DNA of 62,500 nt from Actinomucor elegans (GCA_026027325.1 JAMSLZ010000013.1:1-62500), one strand, 5' to 3'. Shown: positions 1 through 10,821, counted from the first letter of the stretch. Program-made: numbers and translations. The notes: generated by a model from the sequence alone, not told the origin.

Positions 1-115
1 CTAACCCTAACCCTAACCCTAACCCTAACCCTAACCCTAACCCTAACCCTAACCCTAACCCTAACCCTAACCCTAACCCTAACCTAACCCTAACTCTAAC
101 CCTAATCTTAATCTT
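1..115. repeat. Telomeric repeat array (CCCTAA)n
   Basis: Uninterrupted CCCTAA units run from base 1 to about 84, then slightly degenerate units (CCTAA, CTCTAA, CTTAAT) to about 115. With the C-rich strand reading 5' to 3' inward this is the left physical end of a chromosome; the complementary G-strand is TTAGGG, the type used by most fungi and animals. Confidence 0.97.
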
Positions 116-1008
116 AATCTTTACCCTGATCCTATGCCTAACCTTATTTTATTTAATATTAACTTTAGCTTAACGTTAACCTAGTCCTAATCGTATGTTC
201 TAATTATAATTCTATTCCTAACTCTCAGCTAATCCTAACCTATTCTAATTCTAGCCCTTAATCTCATTGTAACCCTATTCTTAATATAATCCTGTTCCTA
301 CTATTATGCCTAACTCTCTTCTTTTTTTTTTTTTTTTTTCTAATCCTTTATATCTCTAATCCTAATGTTCAATTAACTTTGTTTCTGTCCTAATCCTATT
401 TCCTAGTCCTTATGTTTAATCCTAATTCTTATTTATCCATATCCTAAGCTTATTTCAATCCCTCATATTATTCATAAGCCTACTTTTACTCTCCATCAAT
501 AATATTATATTATTAATATTATTAATTTCCTATCTCTGTATTTTTTTTATTTACTCTAACTTACTCTTATTCTCTTTATATTTCTGATTTAAACCTATAT
601 ATATCTTATCTCTAATTCTATCATATTCTATTCTTATTCCTAATCTTTATATTAAGTTTATTCTTATTCCTAATCTTATCCTTCCTTTTACTTTCTTCAT
701 ATTCCTATTTTTAATTCTAATTCTAATCCTTCTCTTGATCTTATTTCTATCTTTGTTTAATCCTAACCTTGATCTTATCTTATCCTAATTTATCTATAAA
801 TTTTGCTCCTTTTTCCTATCTCTAATCTTAACTTATCCTTAATCATATTCTTATCTCTATCCATGGCTCTGTTTTAACCGTATATTTGGTCTTAATTTTC
901 ACCCTATATCTTAATACTGACTCTTTTCTTGATTCCATTCCTAATATTAAGTTTAATGTTAACCTTATCATATTCATATTTATAATCCTGTGCTTGATTC
1001 TTGCTCTA

Positions 1009-1317
1009 TGTTGTGTTTGCACAGTGAAATAATAAAGAAGACTAAAAAGAGTACTTTTTGTGACTGTGCTTTATTAACAAAGATGAGTATAAAGATGAAT
1101 ATCCTATAACTATGTCTAAACTAGACCTATTTATACTAATCGTCTATCTAAGTGTGGTAAAGAGGATTTAAGAAGATGTTATGTTATAGGTCTATGTTCT
1201 AGATATATATCCATCTGATACATGAATCTTAAACATATCAACTCGTAAGTGCTTCCGTAAAGATGAGATTGATAATGAATAAGTTATTATTCATACAATA
1301 GTCTCTATTCTATAACA
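1009..1317 (-). mobile_element. Solo LTR, family LTR-A
   Basis: A 309-bp sequence that on the minus strand begins TGTTATAGAATAGAG and ends CAAACACAACA, the TG...CA form of a retrotransposon LTR. It is flanked by a perfect 5-bp duplication CTCTA (1004-1008 and 1318-1322). It is homologous to 3274-3581, about 5431-5697 and 35807-36146. No internal retroelement sequence is attached, so this is a solo LTR sitting inside the degenerate telomere tract. Confidence 0.88.
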
Positions 1318-2411
1318 CTCTAACATGATTTTGTCTTAATCCTAATTATATTCATAATTCTAATTTTAATATTAACCCTATCTTATCTTTAACTTTGTTC
1401 TTAATCTATTCTTTCATTTGAATCTTATTATTTCTTATCCTGATCTAGTCTAATTTTAATTCAAATCCTAATCTTGATCATATCCCTTGTTCTCATCATG
1501 ACCTTTATCCTATATTTTATCTTAATTTTCTATCCCTTATTTTTTATTACCCTAATATCGTTCCTTTACATAGTCCTAATTTATCTCTATCCTTATCCCT
1601 CATGTTACTATGTGAATCCTAACTTATCTCATATCTTAATATTAACGCTGCTCTTAAATCTTAATCCTTATTGTACTTTTTGTTTTTATCCCTGTTTCTA
1701 ATATTAATTAAGCTTTTATACTATATTCTTGTTCTTCAATTTATACCTAATCCTATTCTTTTTTTTTTTTTTCTATATTGTGCTCCTGGCTTGTTTTTGT
1801 TATTATTAATTTTTCCTGTTATATTCTTATATAAATATTAACATTGATTTTACTTCTAATCCTATGCTGTTTTTATGTCTATCCCATTTATTGTCCTTCA
1901 TTTTAATTTTTATCATTAATCCTAATTCTATCTCTAGTTTTAACCATATTATTAATCGTAATCCTATCCATATCTATTTTTTTTATTTTATTTTTTAATC
2001 TTAATTATATTCTAATCCATTCTTATCTCTAACTATATTTTTTCGTATATTTCTTAATTTATCCCTAATTTTTATTTTATTTTTTTATTTTTTATTTTTT
2101 TTTTATTAACTATCTCCTTAGTTTTCTTGTTTATCTTATCTTTTTTCTTTGTTTTTATTTTAATTATCTTCTTAGTACTAATCTTAAATCATTTTTTTTA
2201 TTATCATTCTATCCTAAATCTATCTATGTTCTAATCATGCTTCAAACATTATCTCCATTCATAATCCTTACTTATAATCTTAATGTCTTGAATTTATGCC
2301 TGTTTCTTTTTAACTTTTTTCTTTTTTTTTTATTGTCTTTCTGTTTCTCGGTCTAATCAATTATCTAACATTTATTTTTTATTCTAATCTATTTCATATT
2401 CTATTCCTAAT

Positions 2412-2745
2412 GAGCAACGTTAAAAATAAAAAAAATAAAAATTAGTTTTTAAATTAAATAGTGTTTTTTGTAATTATAATTTTTTTTGCTATAACACTTT
2501 TTTATTGTAATTTTTGAAAGTTTGGTAATTAACGTAAAAATAAGAAATTGCAATAATTATGCAAAACTTATAAAGATTAAACTTTTATATTACTTTTCAA
2601 TACAATTAAACTTTTTTTTTCATAATATTTCACACCAGTTCGAAACCCTGTTGTGCGACAATTTTTTTCTTTTAAAATTGATTAAAAAGCACGTCGTAAG
2701 TTATTTCTGTAACTTACAACTACAATATACTAATAAACGTGACTC
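2412..2745. mobile_element. MITE related to the element at 21153-21553
   Basis: About 300 bp are nearly identical to 21153-21460. The ends give imperfect terminal inverted repeats (GAGCAACGTTAA against GAGTCACGTTTA). It contains a subterminal stem-loop near 2697-2716 (GTAAGTT...AACTTAC). The 116-aa frame 2522-2872 crosses its right end and is not a gene. The flanking triplets (AAT and ATA) do not match cleanly, so the target duplication is uncertain. Confidence 0.7.
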
Positions 2746-2879
2746 ATACTCTTATCACTATAATTTTTCTTATTTTTTTTTACTTTATGTCTATTTTTTT
2801 CTTAATTCTATTCTTGTTCCTATTTCTGATTGCGTTCCTATTGAGGATTGTTCTAATATTCTAAAATTTTAAAAATAAT

Positions 2880-3060
2880 AATAAGGTGAAATATCTCATG
2901 GTAATCAATATTTCATAATTTTTTTTTCTTCCAAAAAATTAATTAAAAAAAGCATGACTAAGTTTTTTGTAACTTAATCATAGGGAGGATAAATATAATA
3001 ATTTTATTGTTTTTTAATTCCAAAAATTAACATTAAATCCAAATGTATATATAATTTCAT
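2880..3060. mobile_element. Diverged fragment of the same MITE group
   Basis: The stretch resembles the right half of the 2412-2745 element: an A/T-rich run, then AAAAAAGCATG, then a stem-loop TAAGTTTTTTGTAACTTA at about 2957-2977. Ends cannot be defined. The call rests on this partial similarity only. Confidence 0.4.
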
Positions 3061-3138
3061 ATTTACAGAATCATTCCTCATTCTAATAATAATATTATTC
3101 CTGATCTTCTTCCTTATTTATTTTTTTTATTCTATATT

Positions 3139-3581
3139 TGTTATAGAATAGAGATTATTGTATGAGTAATAACTTATCCTTTAATATTCTCATCTCTACG
3201 GAAGCACTCATGAGTTGATATGTTTAAGATTCATGTCTCAGATGGATATATATCTAGAACATAGACCTGTAACTGTTATAGAATAGAGATTATTGTATGA
3301 ATAATAACTTATTCATTATCAATCTCATCTTTACGGAAGCACTTATGAGTTGATATGTTTAAGATTCATGTCTCAGATGGATATATACTAGAACATAGAC
3401 CTATAACATAACATCTTCTTAAATCCTCTTCACCACACTTAAATAGACGATTAGTATAAATAGGTTTAGTTTAGACATAGTTATAGGATCTTCATCTTTA
3501 TATTTATCTTTGATAATAACGCACAGTCTCAAAGAGTCACTTCTTTTGATCTTCTTCATATTTTATTGTGCAAACACAACA
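3139..3581 (+). mobile_element. LTR-A copy with a partial tandem 5' duplication
   Basis: A full LTR-A copy occupies 3274-3581 (TGTTATAG...AACACAACA). Immediately upstream, 3139-3273 repeats its first ~135 bp and breaks off at the sequence preceding the second TGTTATAG. The flanks (GTAAC and CCTGC) show no 5-bp target duplication. A plausible history is unequal recombination or a second insertion into an older copy. The TATA-like region and polyadenylation end are as in the other copies. Confidence 0.8.
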
Positions 3582-3582
3582 C

Positions 3583-3898
3583 CTGCTTGCTTCAATTCTT
3601 CTACTGGTACGGCAGAGTACTTGTTCCAAGCATTGAATATTTCTACCATTTCGGTGAGCAGTAACTCTGCAAAAAAGCGCACAGATTTTTCCGATTCCAG
3701 CCCAAATAGCATGACTACGTTTTGGGCTAAGGTGCAATAGTAACTGTCGCTTGAAGACTTTATCCTCCAAGTATTGATAAACAGGTGGTTTGATTCTATA
3801 TCAATACTCAAGTGAAAACCAGGATATTGAGAATTTGGCTTTAAAGAGGAAAGACAAGACTTCACTTGTTCCAAAGTCTCTAAAGATAGAGGATCCAC
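3583..3898 (-). pseudogene. Unknown coding fragment between two LTRs
   Basis: An open minus-strand frame begins with ATG at 3898, two bases from the 3' edge of LTR-B, and runs into LTR-A at 3581; its last few residues come from LTR sequence. About 105 residues are unique, of normal amino-acid composition, with no low complexity. The segment contains the stretch PNSQYPGFHLSIDIESNHLF and a second part, LLLTEMVEIFNAWNKY. I recognise no domain. It could be the start of the internal region of an LTR-B retroelement, since it directly follows that LTR in the right orientation, or a captured host exon. Both ends are truncated by mobile elements. Confidence 0.4.
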
Positions 3899-3900
3899 TG

Positions 3901-4187
3901 TGCGGTAAAAATTAAATAAAAAGCGAGTGAATCAGTTAGAACCGTTTTATGGGGATTTATTGATTCAAAGTGAGTTTAGTTTTTTCTATCTAGCTTATAT
4001 CTCTTGTATTTATACTTCAAAGGAAATGGTCTCTTAGTAACAACCAAAGGCCTTTTTAATCTATATCCATTCTTCATTAATTGTATTTTCAGTGGTGATT
4101 CAAAACTCCCTCTTTTGTTGGATAGTTATTAAATGAATCCCGTCTTTTTAATATATATGCAGAATGTTATATGTGGATTTCACCACA
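3901..4187 (-). mobile_element. LTR-B copy
   Basis: A 287-bp LTR-like unit, TG...CA on the minus strand (TGTGGTGAAATCC...TTTACCGCA), homologous to 4570-4854 in the opposite orientation. Its right end is immediately followed by an R-a unit that inserted with ACA, so the original right flank is 4416 onward. No matching 5-bp duplication is visible for this copy. Confidence 0.8.
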
Positions 4188-4415
4188 GACGGATATATAC
4201 AGACATTACATCATTTTTATCTTTTCTATATATATATTTAAACTTTTTAATATATCCATAGTTTTTATATCTTTATAACCTTTTTTATAAATTAAAATGA
4301 TTATTCTGTATAATAAACATTATCAAGAAGGCAACTGTTCCATTATGCATGAAAAAACAACATTTATGTTTTCTACTAATATATATTAAATTCATATAAA
4401 AAAAAGATATCCCTC
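4188..4415 (-). mobile_element. Solo R-a unit (MITE-like)
   Basis: A 228-bp copy, in reverse orientation, of the terminal repeat of the 7931-10171 element. It begins GACGGATATATAC and ends with the complement of GAGGGATATC, giving short imperfect inverted termini. It is flanked by a 3-bp duplication ACA (4185-4187 and 4416-4418). The left ACA is the last three bases of LTR-B, so the unit inserted exactly at the LTR edge. Confidence 0.82.
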
Positions 4416-4569
4416 ACAATAATAATATTTTATCTTCATTTACATTTTGCTTCAATCTTATCTATAAGTCCCTCTATTATAATATTATCCTATTTCTGCT
4501 TTTAACATTTTTCCTGTTCTTGATCTTTTTTACTTTTTTTATTATTTCATTTTTAATTTCAATTATATT

Positions 4570-4854
4570 TGTGGTGAAATCCACATATAACATTCTACAT
4601 TATATTAAAAAGACGGGATTCATTTAATAACTATCCATCAAAAGAGGGAGTTTTGAATCACCGCTGAAAATACAATTAATGAAGAATGAACATAGATTAA
4701 AAAGACCTTTGATTGTTACTAAGAGACCATTTCTTGGGAAGTATAAATACAAGAGATACAAGCTAGATAGAAAAACTTAACTCACTTTGAATCAATAAAA
4801 CCCCATAAAACGGTTCTAACTGATTCACTCGCTTTTTATTCAATTTTTACCGCA
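4570..4854 (+). mobile_element. Solo LTR, family LTR-B
   Basis: A 285-bp unit beginning TGTGGTGAAATCC and ending TTTTTACCGCA, with perfect 5-bp duplications ATATT at 4565-4569 and 4855-4859. It is the inverted homologue of 3901-4187. No internal retroelement sequence is attached. Confidence 0.87.
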
Positions 4855-5005
4855 ATATTATTATTGTTATTCTTATCATACCATTTAACTTGTTCCTATT
4901 TTATCCATTCTTTTACATTTTTTCATTAATCCCTCCTCTGTCTTTAATCATCATCTTGTTTCTTCTTTAAAATTCACCCTTAATCATATCTTTGCCTTAT
5001 TCTAA

Positions 5006-5241
5006 GGGGGATATCTTTTTTTATATGAATTTAATATATATATATTAGTAGAAAACATAAATATAATGTTGTTTTTTCATGCATAATGGAACAGTTGCAT
5101 TCTTGATAATGTTTATTATACAGAATAATCATTTTAATTTATAAAAAAGGTTATAAAGATATAAAAACTATGGATATATTAAAAGGTTTAAATATATATA
5201 TAGAAAAGATAAAAATGATGTAATGTCTGTATATATCCGTC
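5006..5241 (+). mobile_element. Solo R-a unit (MITE-like)
   Basis: A 236-bp copy of the R-a repeat, beginning GGGGGATATC and ending TATATCCGTC, flanked by TAA on both sides (5003-5005 approximately and 5242-5244). It lies in telomere-like sequence. It is close to 7931-8162 in sequence, with small indels. Confidence 0.82.
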
Positions 5242-5430
5242 TAACCTATTTCTAATCCTAATTATGTGCCTTATCTTAATGTTTTTTTTTATTTTTATAT
5301 CTATTATTTTCTTGTTTTCTTTTATATATATATTCTACTCTTATGCTCATTTTTAAATCATGTATTTTATTCTTAATTTTTTTCTATTCCTATTATCTGT
5401 TTTCTAGCCTATGCTTAATATTGATCATAA

Positions 5431-5697
5431 TATTGTATGCATAATAACTTATTCATTATCTATCTCATCTCTACGGAAGTATTTATGAGTTGATATGTTT
5501 AACATTCATGTCTCATATTGAAATATATATCTAGAACATAACGTTTTCTTAAACCCTCTTCACCATACTTAGATAAACGATTAGTTTAGACAAAGTTTAT
5601 AGGATCTCCACCTTTATAATTATCTTTGATAATAAATCACAGCCTCAAAACGTACTCTTTTTAGTCCTCTTTCTTATTTCATTATTCAAACACAGCA
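5431..5697 (+). mobile_element. 5'-truncated LTR-A copy
   Basis: The sequence from about 5431 to 5697 is a diverged copy of LTR-A that ends CAAACACAGCA and lacks the first bases of the LTR. Several deletions relative to 3274-3581 indicate an old copy. Confidence 0.7.
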
Positions 5698-6220
5698 GGT
5701 GCACAGGTATATATGCCATCGAATTCTTCGGTTCCCAAGCAATATCAGTGACCGATATCTGGACCATAGGTAGCATTTACTACTAATAATGTAGTAACAC
5801 TTCTGTTGCACTGTAATTAGTTAGTTTTTTTTGATAATCTCAGTCATGTTGTCTTCAGAGAAGTTTATTCTGCCAGCTGCCTTATTGCTACCACCTGCGT
5901 CTGAGTCATGGTGCTACTAAAGGTAATCCTTCGACATTTTGCAGGACCAACTCTTCGAGACTAATCAAAAATATGTGAATTTTGATTTAATTAGGAAATG
6001 CTATTTTAGGTCGATAAATTTGCTAAAAGAATAAAAAGTGAATCATGAGTTATAAAGCAGTGTGTTGTAAACGCTCATGATTATATTAATAAGAGGAATT
6101 ATCTGCTCCACTACCACGTATCAAGCATATTCACAACCCCTGAATATCATGATACCACACCCACAGTCAAGAAGGTTGCGCTCTGCTTACCTTCACACGT
6201 CAGACTCCCTCACTGACCAT
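5698..6220. other. Non-coding or relic sequence left of the Gypsy element
   Basis: No convincing gene. Base composition is less pyrimidine-biased than the telomere tract. From 6063 the sequence TGTTGTAAACGCTCATGATT matches 21860-21879, which suggests the start of another, diverged LTR family (6063-6220) cut by the Gypsy insertion at 6221. The match fades after about 30 bases, so this is tentative. Confidence 0.35.
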
Positions 6221-6585
6221 TGTTGTAAACATGACTTGTTCAGTGTCCGTCACCAATCAGGTTAATGTTCGACAATGCTTATACTCAGCTTGTGCTTTGA
6301 CAGCTTTGTAACGTCGGTTAAGAGATATATATGGAAATCAATGCTTAGTGCAACTAACCTTCATAAACTATCTATCACCGAATATAAAGTCGTACTAGAA
6401 TGGATTACTATAAATCCTTGTTAACTCCATGAGCACAGTCTTTGACTAACTCAATCGTCTATAATATCAAGTTAAATCCGAACTTCAATTTGGTATAAAT
6501 AGCTCATCATTTTAATGCTTTAATAAATCAATTCGTTTTTATCAGTCTGGTTATTTTTACAGTCTTTATTATATTCGATATAACA
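6221..6585 (+). repeat. 5' LTR of the Gypsy element
   Basis: 365 bp, TG...CA. It contains a TATA-like GGTATAAATAGC near its 3' part and AATAAA-type signals (TTTAATAAATCAATT). It appears identical to the 3' LTR by eye. Confidence 0.95.
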
Positions 6586-6639
6586 TTTTTTTTAACCTTA
6601 TCTGCTACTTTTTGGTTTATTATACACTTACTACTCAAT

Positions 6640-9600
6640 ATGTCTGCTCCTATCTCTACTGTTTCTGGTGCTAATGACGTTGTCATTAATCCTCCTGCTG
6701 CTGTTGAATCCTCTGCTGATCAAGACGTAGAGATGAACAACTGTGATGACGGTTTATCCGTATCTGACTCCGTTGAGGTGATCAAGGACGCTATCCGTCA
6801 AGCCTCTGCTCAAATCGCCAAGATGACTATCCAGTTGGTGACTCCTGGTGTTCTCTCTGAAGAAGCTGCCAAGAAACTTCGTGGTGATCTTGCTCTTCGT
6901 CAAAAGGATTTGAAGCTATTTAAGGAATCTCTTCTGGCTATGGAAGAATCCCTTGGTAGCTCTGCTGCTAGTCCTGCTTCTGCTTCTCTGGGTCCTACTA
7001 AGAGTACTATGTTACGTACTGAGTTTGTGCCCAATGACTTACCTATTATCCAATGGGTTGGTATGGTTTCTGACAACAAGTCTACCATCTTCACTGACTT
7101 GCGTACTTGTCTTTCTCGCTTCGAAGTCGTTGTAGAGTGTCATGGTCTTGACTTGGACGTCAATGGTGCTCGCCTACTTAAGTACTGTTGCTTAAACGAG
7201 GATCATCAAACATTCTTGAAAGAAACCTTCTTTGTGCCTGGTGTTGCTGCTACTTGGTCCATTGTAAAAGATGCCTTTTTGAAGAAGTTTGGTGTGAATG
7301 CAAGTGTAGATCGCTCTACTGCTGCTAACGAGCTCATGGCCATCACTAAACGGTCAACCGAGACAATTGAACAGTATATTGACCGCTTCAACGCGTTACG
7401 TCGTCGTGCTGACTTGAATGATTCGTTCTTGTTAATATCTACCTTCTTGCGTGGATTGCCTGACTCATTCCAAGAACGTATGGCATATACTATGAATATG
7501 GGAACTGAAACCCAGACGCAGAATCTCGAGTATGTTTGCGCTGTGGCTCGTAACTTGGACAGTCGTTTGGCTTCTATGCGTGCTAACAAGCGTACTGGTG
7601 ACGATCAAAGGGAATCTCTTGGCACAAAAAAGTCAAAGGTTTCTGATGAACCATCGTCGTCATCGTTTCCTAATGGTGCTGCTGCCTCGAAGTACGCATC
7701 AAAACCTTCTTCTTCGTCTAGTACAAGAGAAAAGAAAGGGTTGTTCTGTTCTTTCCACCGGTCGACTACGCATAGCACGGACTCTTGTCGCGCTGCTAAA
7801 CTGGGAGGTGTACCCAAGCCTGGTCCTGGTGACTGCCGTCGTTGTGGCGCTAAGAATTGGAACCCGTCACATCGCTGTGATTCATCTGCTGCAGTGAATG
7901 GTGTTGGTAAATCTGCCAGTAATCTGGTAAGAGGGATATCTTTTTTTATATGAATTTAATATATATATTAGTAGAAAACATAAATATAATGTTGTTTTTT
8001 CATGCATAATGGAACAGTTGCCTTCTTGATAATGTTTATTATACAGAATAATCATTTTAATTTATAAAAAAGGTTATAAAGATATAAAAACTATGGATAT
8101 ATTAAAAAGTTTAAATATATATAGAAAAGATAAAAATGATGTAATGTCTGTATATATCCGTCTACTATAATAATAATAACAGATTATTACTAATTTTTTT
8201 CTCTAATATACAAAAATTGAATTTTCTAACTAATAAAAATGGAAACTATTAATATTAAATATAATTTACTAAGAGAATATCAAACTTTAACAAATGAATA
8301 TTGGAAATTTTTAAATTATGGTTTGCCAATTATTAATCAAAAAAAAATATCATACAAAAAGGCCAATTCCTATTAATAAAATCAAGGAAATTAAAAAGGT
8401 TTTATTTGAGAAGTTGGGAATTATACCAGTTTATTTCTTTTTAGTTACATTGTTTGGTGATGGAAACTATAGAGGATATAGTTTATATGTGGAGCCAATA
8501 ATAAATAATTCAGAATTAAATGATTTTAACTTTGTATATCTTATTAGAAAAGATAAAAATATAAATTTAGATGATGTTGAATTAAATTATAATGATCAAT
8601 TTGGTAGTTTTAGATCAAAAATGGAGAAAGTTTTTTCTGATATTGGATTCATATTTCAGAGATTAAATAATAAAAAATCATTTTTAACATCTAATATAAA
8701 TATATATAATATACAATTAAAAATTGCATCTGTACTTCTAAATATTAAAAGATATGTAAAATGGACATGTTTATGTAACATTATAAATCATGTGATTTAT
8801 AATTGTGTAACCAAACATTAATTGTTTTAAATAGAAAATAATAAAAATATAAAACACTTTTTAAAAAGTGTTCTAAATTGTTTTAAGAAGAAAATATAAA
8901 TTATTAAAAAATGTTGACATGAATGGCAACTTTTTAATTTTTATTATTTTCAAATGACAAACAATTTGATAATATTTTTTATATTTTCAGAAAGACAAAC
9001 AATTAAATAATATAGAACATTACAGTTTTCAATCAAATTGGATGAATGATAACTTTGATTTCGAATATAAAAATAATTTAACTAGTAATATAGATAGCTA
9101 TAGTGCACCTCCAAAATTAAATGATAGAATAAATAATTTAGATAAAATGAAATTGTTACAACATCAATTTTTAGGATTACAATTATCAAATGTTATAAAT
9201 GATTTAATAATAATATGGATTTAGAGATAGTTGTAAATGATGATGAAAATATTTATGAGATTGATATTATTTTAGATCATAAAGGATTAGTAGTTGAAGA
9301 TAGTTTTTATCTCATAAAATGGAAAAATTACGATAATAGTGAAAATTCTTGGATACATTATACTAAATTTAATACTTTTGAATGTATTAATGCTTATTGG
9401 AACAGTAAATAAGTAATATTTTCGGAATAAATATCAATGTTGAAAAAAATATTACAATATTAAATACAACTTTATTTAAAATCCCATATTTCTTTAATAC
9501 TAATATAACCTTTTCTGAGAAACCATGATTTGAAATATGTTTTTCTAATTTCTTCTGTACTTTTCAATGTTGTTTTTATAACTAAATTTGCATGTACATT

Positions 9601-10821
9601 TGTATTATTATCACAAAAATCATAAAATGGACCACTATATAAAATATCTTCAATATTCTTAATGTTTTTAATCCAAAATAATATTTTCTTGCTTAAAATT
9701 TCAAATTTTTTTCCATTAACGTCTTTTTTTTCAGGATCGAGTGTCAATACAACAGCGTAATAATGATATGTCATTGTAAAAAGATTAAATGTTTTTTTTT
9801 GTAAATATATAATAGAATATGTCAATATTTATATTTTTTTTACAAGATATTTTTAGAAATACCAAGAAATTTATTTTTGTAATGTTCATGTGATTATTTT
9901 TAATTAATATAACAACTTTGTATTCCCTATGCCCTATAGAAGAGGGATATCTTTTTTTATATGAATTTAATATATATTAGTAGAAAACATAAATATAATG
10001 TTGTTTTTTCATGCATAATGGAACAGTTGCCTTCTTGATAATGTTTATTATACAGAATAATCATTTTAATTTATAAAAAAGGTTATAAAGATATAAAAAC
10101 TATGGATATATTAAAAAGTTTAAATATATATAGAAAAGATAAAAATGATGTAATGTCTGTATATATCCGTCTAATGAGAGCTATGTCCACGTCGCCCGAA
10201 CATTTTTCCTCTTCTGCCTCTCGCACCACTACTACTACTTCTTCTGCTGCTCCTCGTGCTCCGGTTTCCACTACCGTCGAGACTAATACTTCTGTTGCTT
10301 CTTCTGCTGGATCAACCAATGCTTCTTCTTCTTCTGCTGTGGCTGTTGCCACACAACGCATCAACGATATGGATATTTCAGATGAAGAATCGCTTCTGGT
10401 CGCCGCGCAGGCACAAGCTTGTAAGTATCACAAAAGATTTTCATTGCCACCAAGACAGATTTCTAATTCTCTCTTTGTACCGGCTATTATAGAGAATATT
10501 ACTACCTACAGTTTGATCGATTCGGGTTCGAGCTTTTCTATGGTTACGCCAGAGTTTTTTAACTCACTTGTTCCACCTGTTCCTTTGGTGAAGCAAGAAG
10601 GCACAATCCAGCTTGGCCACGTCAATAATGCGATCAGTAGAATAGGGTCTTGCACTCTAAAAGTATTCTATAATAAAAAATCTTTTTACCATACTTTTGA
10701 AGTTTTTCCTTTCTTTACTCATGAAGATGTTCCTATTTGCTTTGGTCTTGACATCTTACCTCAATTGAACATTGGTATCACTGGTCTTGTTAGTTCACAC
10801 TTTGAACAAATTGGCCATTGA
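6640..10821 (+). CDS. Gypsy Gag-protease reading frame, split by a nested DNA element
   Basis: The frame runs 6640-7930 and resumes at 10175 after removing the 2241-bp insertion plus one TAA duplication (2244 bases, a multiple of 3), so the reading frame is restored exactly. Gag should assemble the cytoplasmic particle. It has a capsid-like helical region (residues ~140-330), a Ser/Lys-rich linker, and zinc-binding clusters CSFHRSTTHSTDSC and CRRCGAKNWNPSHRC. After the insertion comes a Ser/Thr-rich spacer, then an aspartic protease with the catalytic DSGS motif (LIDSGSSFSMV, ~10516-10545). The frame stops at TGA 10819-10821. The ATG at 6640 is the first long-frame start after the LTR. Translation of the split copy would end inside the inserted repeat, so this copy is not functional as it stands. 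Confidence 0.9.
7931..8162 (+). repeat. R-a left terminal direct repeat
   Basis: 232 bp, GAGGGATATC...TATATCCGTC, almost identical to 9942-10171. It contains the motif CATAAATATAATGTTG (7979-7994), whose complement also occurs in the otherwise different R-b repeat. Confidence 0.9.
8239..9412 (+). pseudogene. Broken DDE/chromodomain transposase (R-a family)
   Basis: ATG at 8239 starts a frame matching the N-terminus of the intact proteins at 19354 and 24978 (NEYWKFLN against HSYWNFLD). A frameshift follows near 8310, and 8318-8770 continues through EKLGIIPVYFFL and then jumps to the C-terminal catalytic part (NDQFGSFRSKMEKVFSDIGF), so the central region with the first two catalytic Asp residues is deleted. 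9036-9224 matches the linker (WMNDNFDFEYKNN), and after another frameshift 9215-9412 encodes a chromodomain (FYLIKWKNYDNSENSWIHY). About 270 bp of unrelated AT-rich sequence lies at 8765-9035. It is inactive and would need a transposase supplied in trans. Confidence 0.85.
9472..9774 (-). CDS. Small companion protein of the R-a element (Rep/HUH-like?)
   Basis: An about 100-aa frame starting at the ATG at 9774 (MTYHYYAVV), chosen over the upstream ATG at 9825 because it aligns with the R-b protein start (MEKIYYYAVV). It shares with the R-b protein YYAVVLTL.PEKKDV, ILYSGPFYD, NNTN.HANLVIKT and YFKSW.LRKGY.SIKEI, at a level that implies protein-level selection. It stops 25-30 residues earlier than the R-b copy, losing the third motif (WLDYAKRN). 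Function unknown. The motif order resembles the nicking domain of CRESS-type Rep proteins (see the R-b entry). It lies tail to tail with the transposase relic. Confidence 0.6.
   Translation of the reverse strand: MTYHYYAVVLTLDPEKKDVNGKKFEILSKKILFWIKNIKNIEDILYSGPFYDFCDNNTNVHANLVIKTTLKSTEEIRKTYFKSWFLRKGYISIKEIWDFK
9942..10171 (+). repeat. R-a right terminal direct repeat
   Basis: 230 bp, direct copy of 7931-8162, ending TATATCCGTC right at the TAA target duplication. The apparent start of the 10102-10821 frame lies in this repeat and is not the true start of the protease region. Confidence 0.9.

Larger units (their letters stand above)
116..5430. repeat. Degenerate telomere-derived subtelomeric tract
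   Basis: Outside the inserted elements listed separately, the + strand is strongly pyrimidine-rich and made of motifs such as CCTAAT, CTTAAT, CCTATT and CCTGAT, which look like CCCTAA units altered mainly by C-to-T and A/T substitutions. Pieces are 116-1008, 1318-2411, 2746-3138, 4416-4569, 4855-5005 and 5242-5430. The open frames in it (for example 1474-1701) are low-complexity and not credible genes. That the tract descends from telomere repeats is inferred from motif similarity. Confidence 0.7.
7931..10171. mobile_element. R-a composite DNA element: direct repeat, transposase relic and small gene, direct repeat
   Basis: A 2241-bp insertion in gag flanked by TAA (7928-7930 and 10172-10174). 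Each end is a ~230-bp direct repeat (7931-8162 and 9942-10171). The same repeat occurs alone, with its own 3-bp duplications, at 4188-4415 and 5006-5241. Outer inverted termini are GAGGGATAT and GACGGATAT. The interior holds a broken DDE/chromodomain transposase on the + strand and a small gene on the minus strand, tail to tail. TSD length and DDE type fit the PIF/Harbinger (IS5-like) superfamily, but the long terminal direct repeats do not. Confidence 0.88.

Noticed and set aside
1474..1701. 75-aa hydrophobic membrane protein in the telomere tract
   Set aside because: Composition (Leu, Ile, Phe, Tyr) results from T+C-rich degenerate telomere repeats; no conservation or gene signals.
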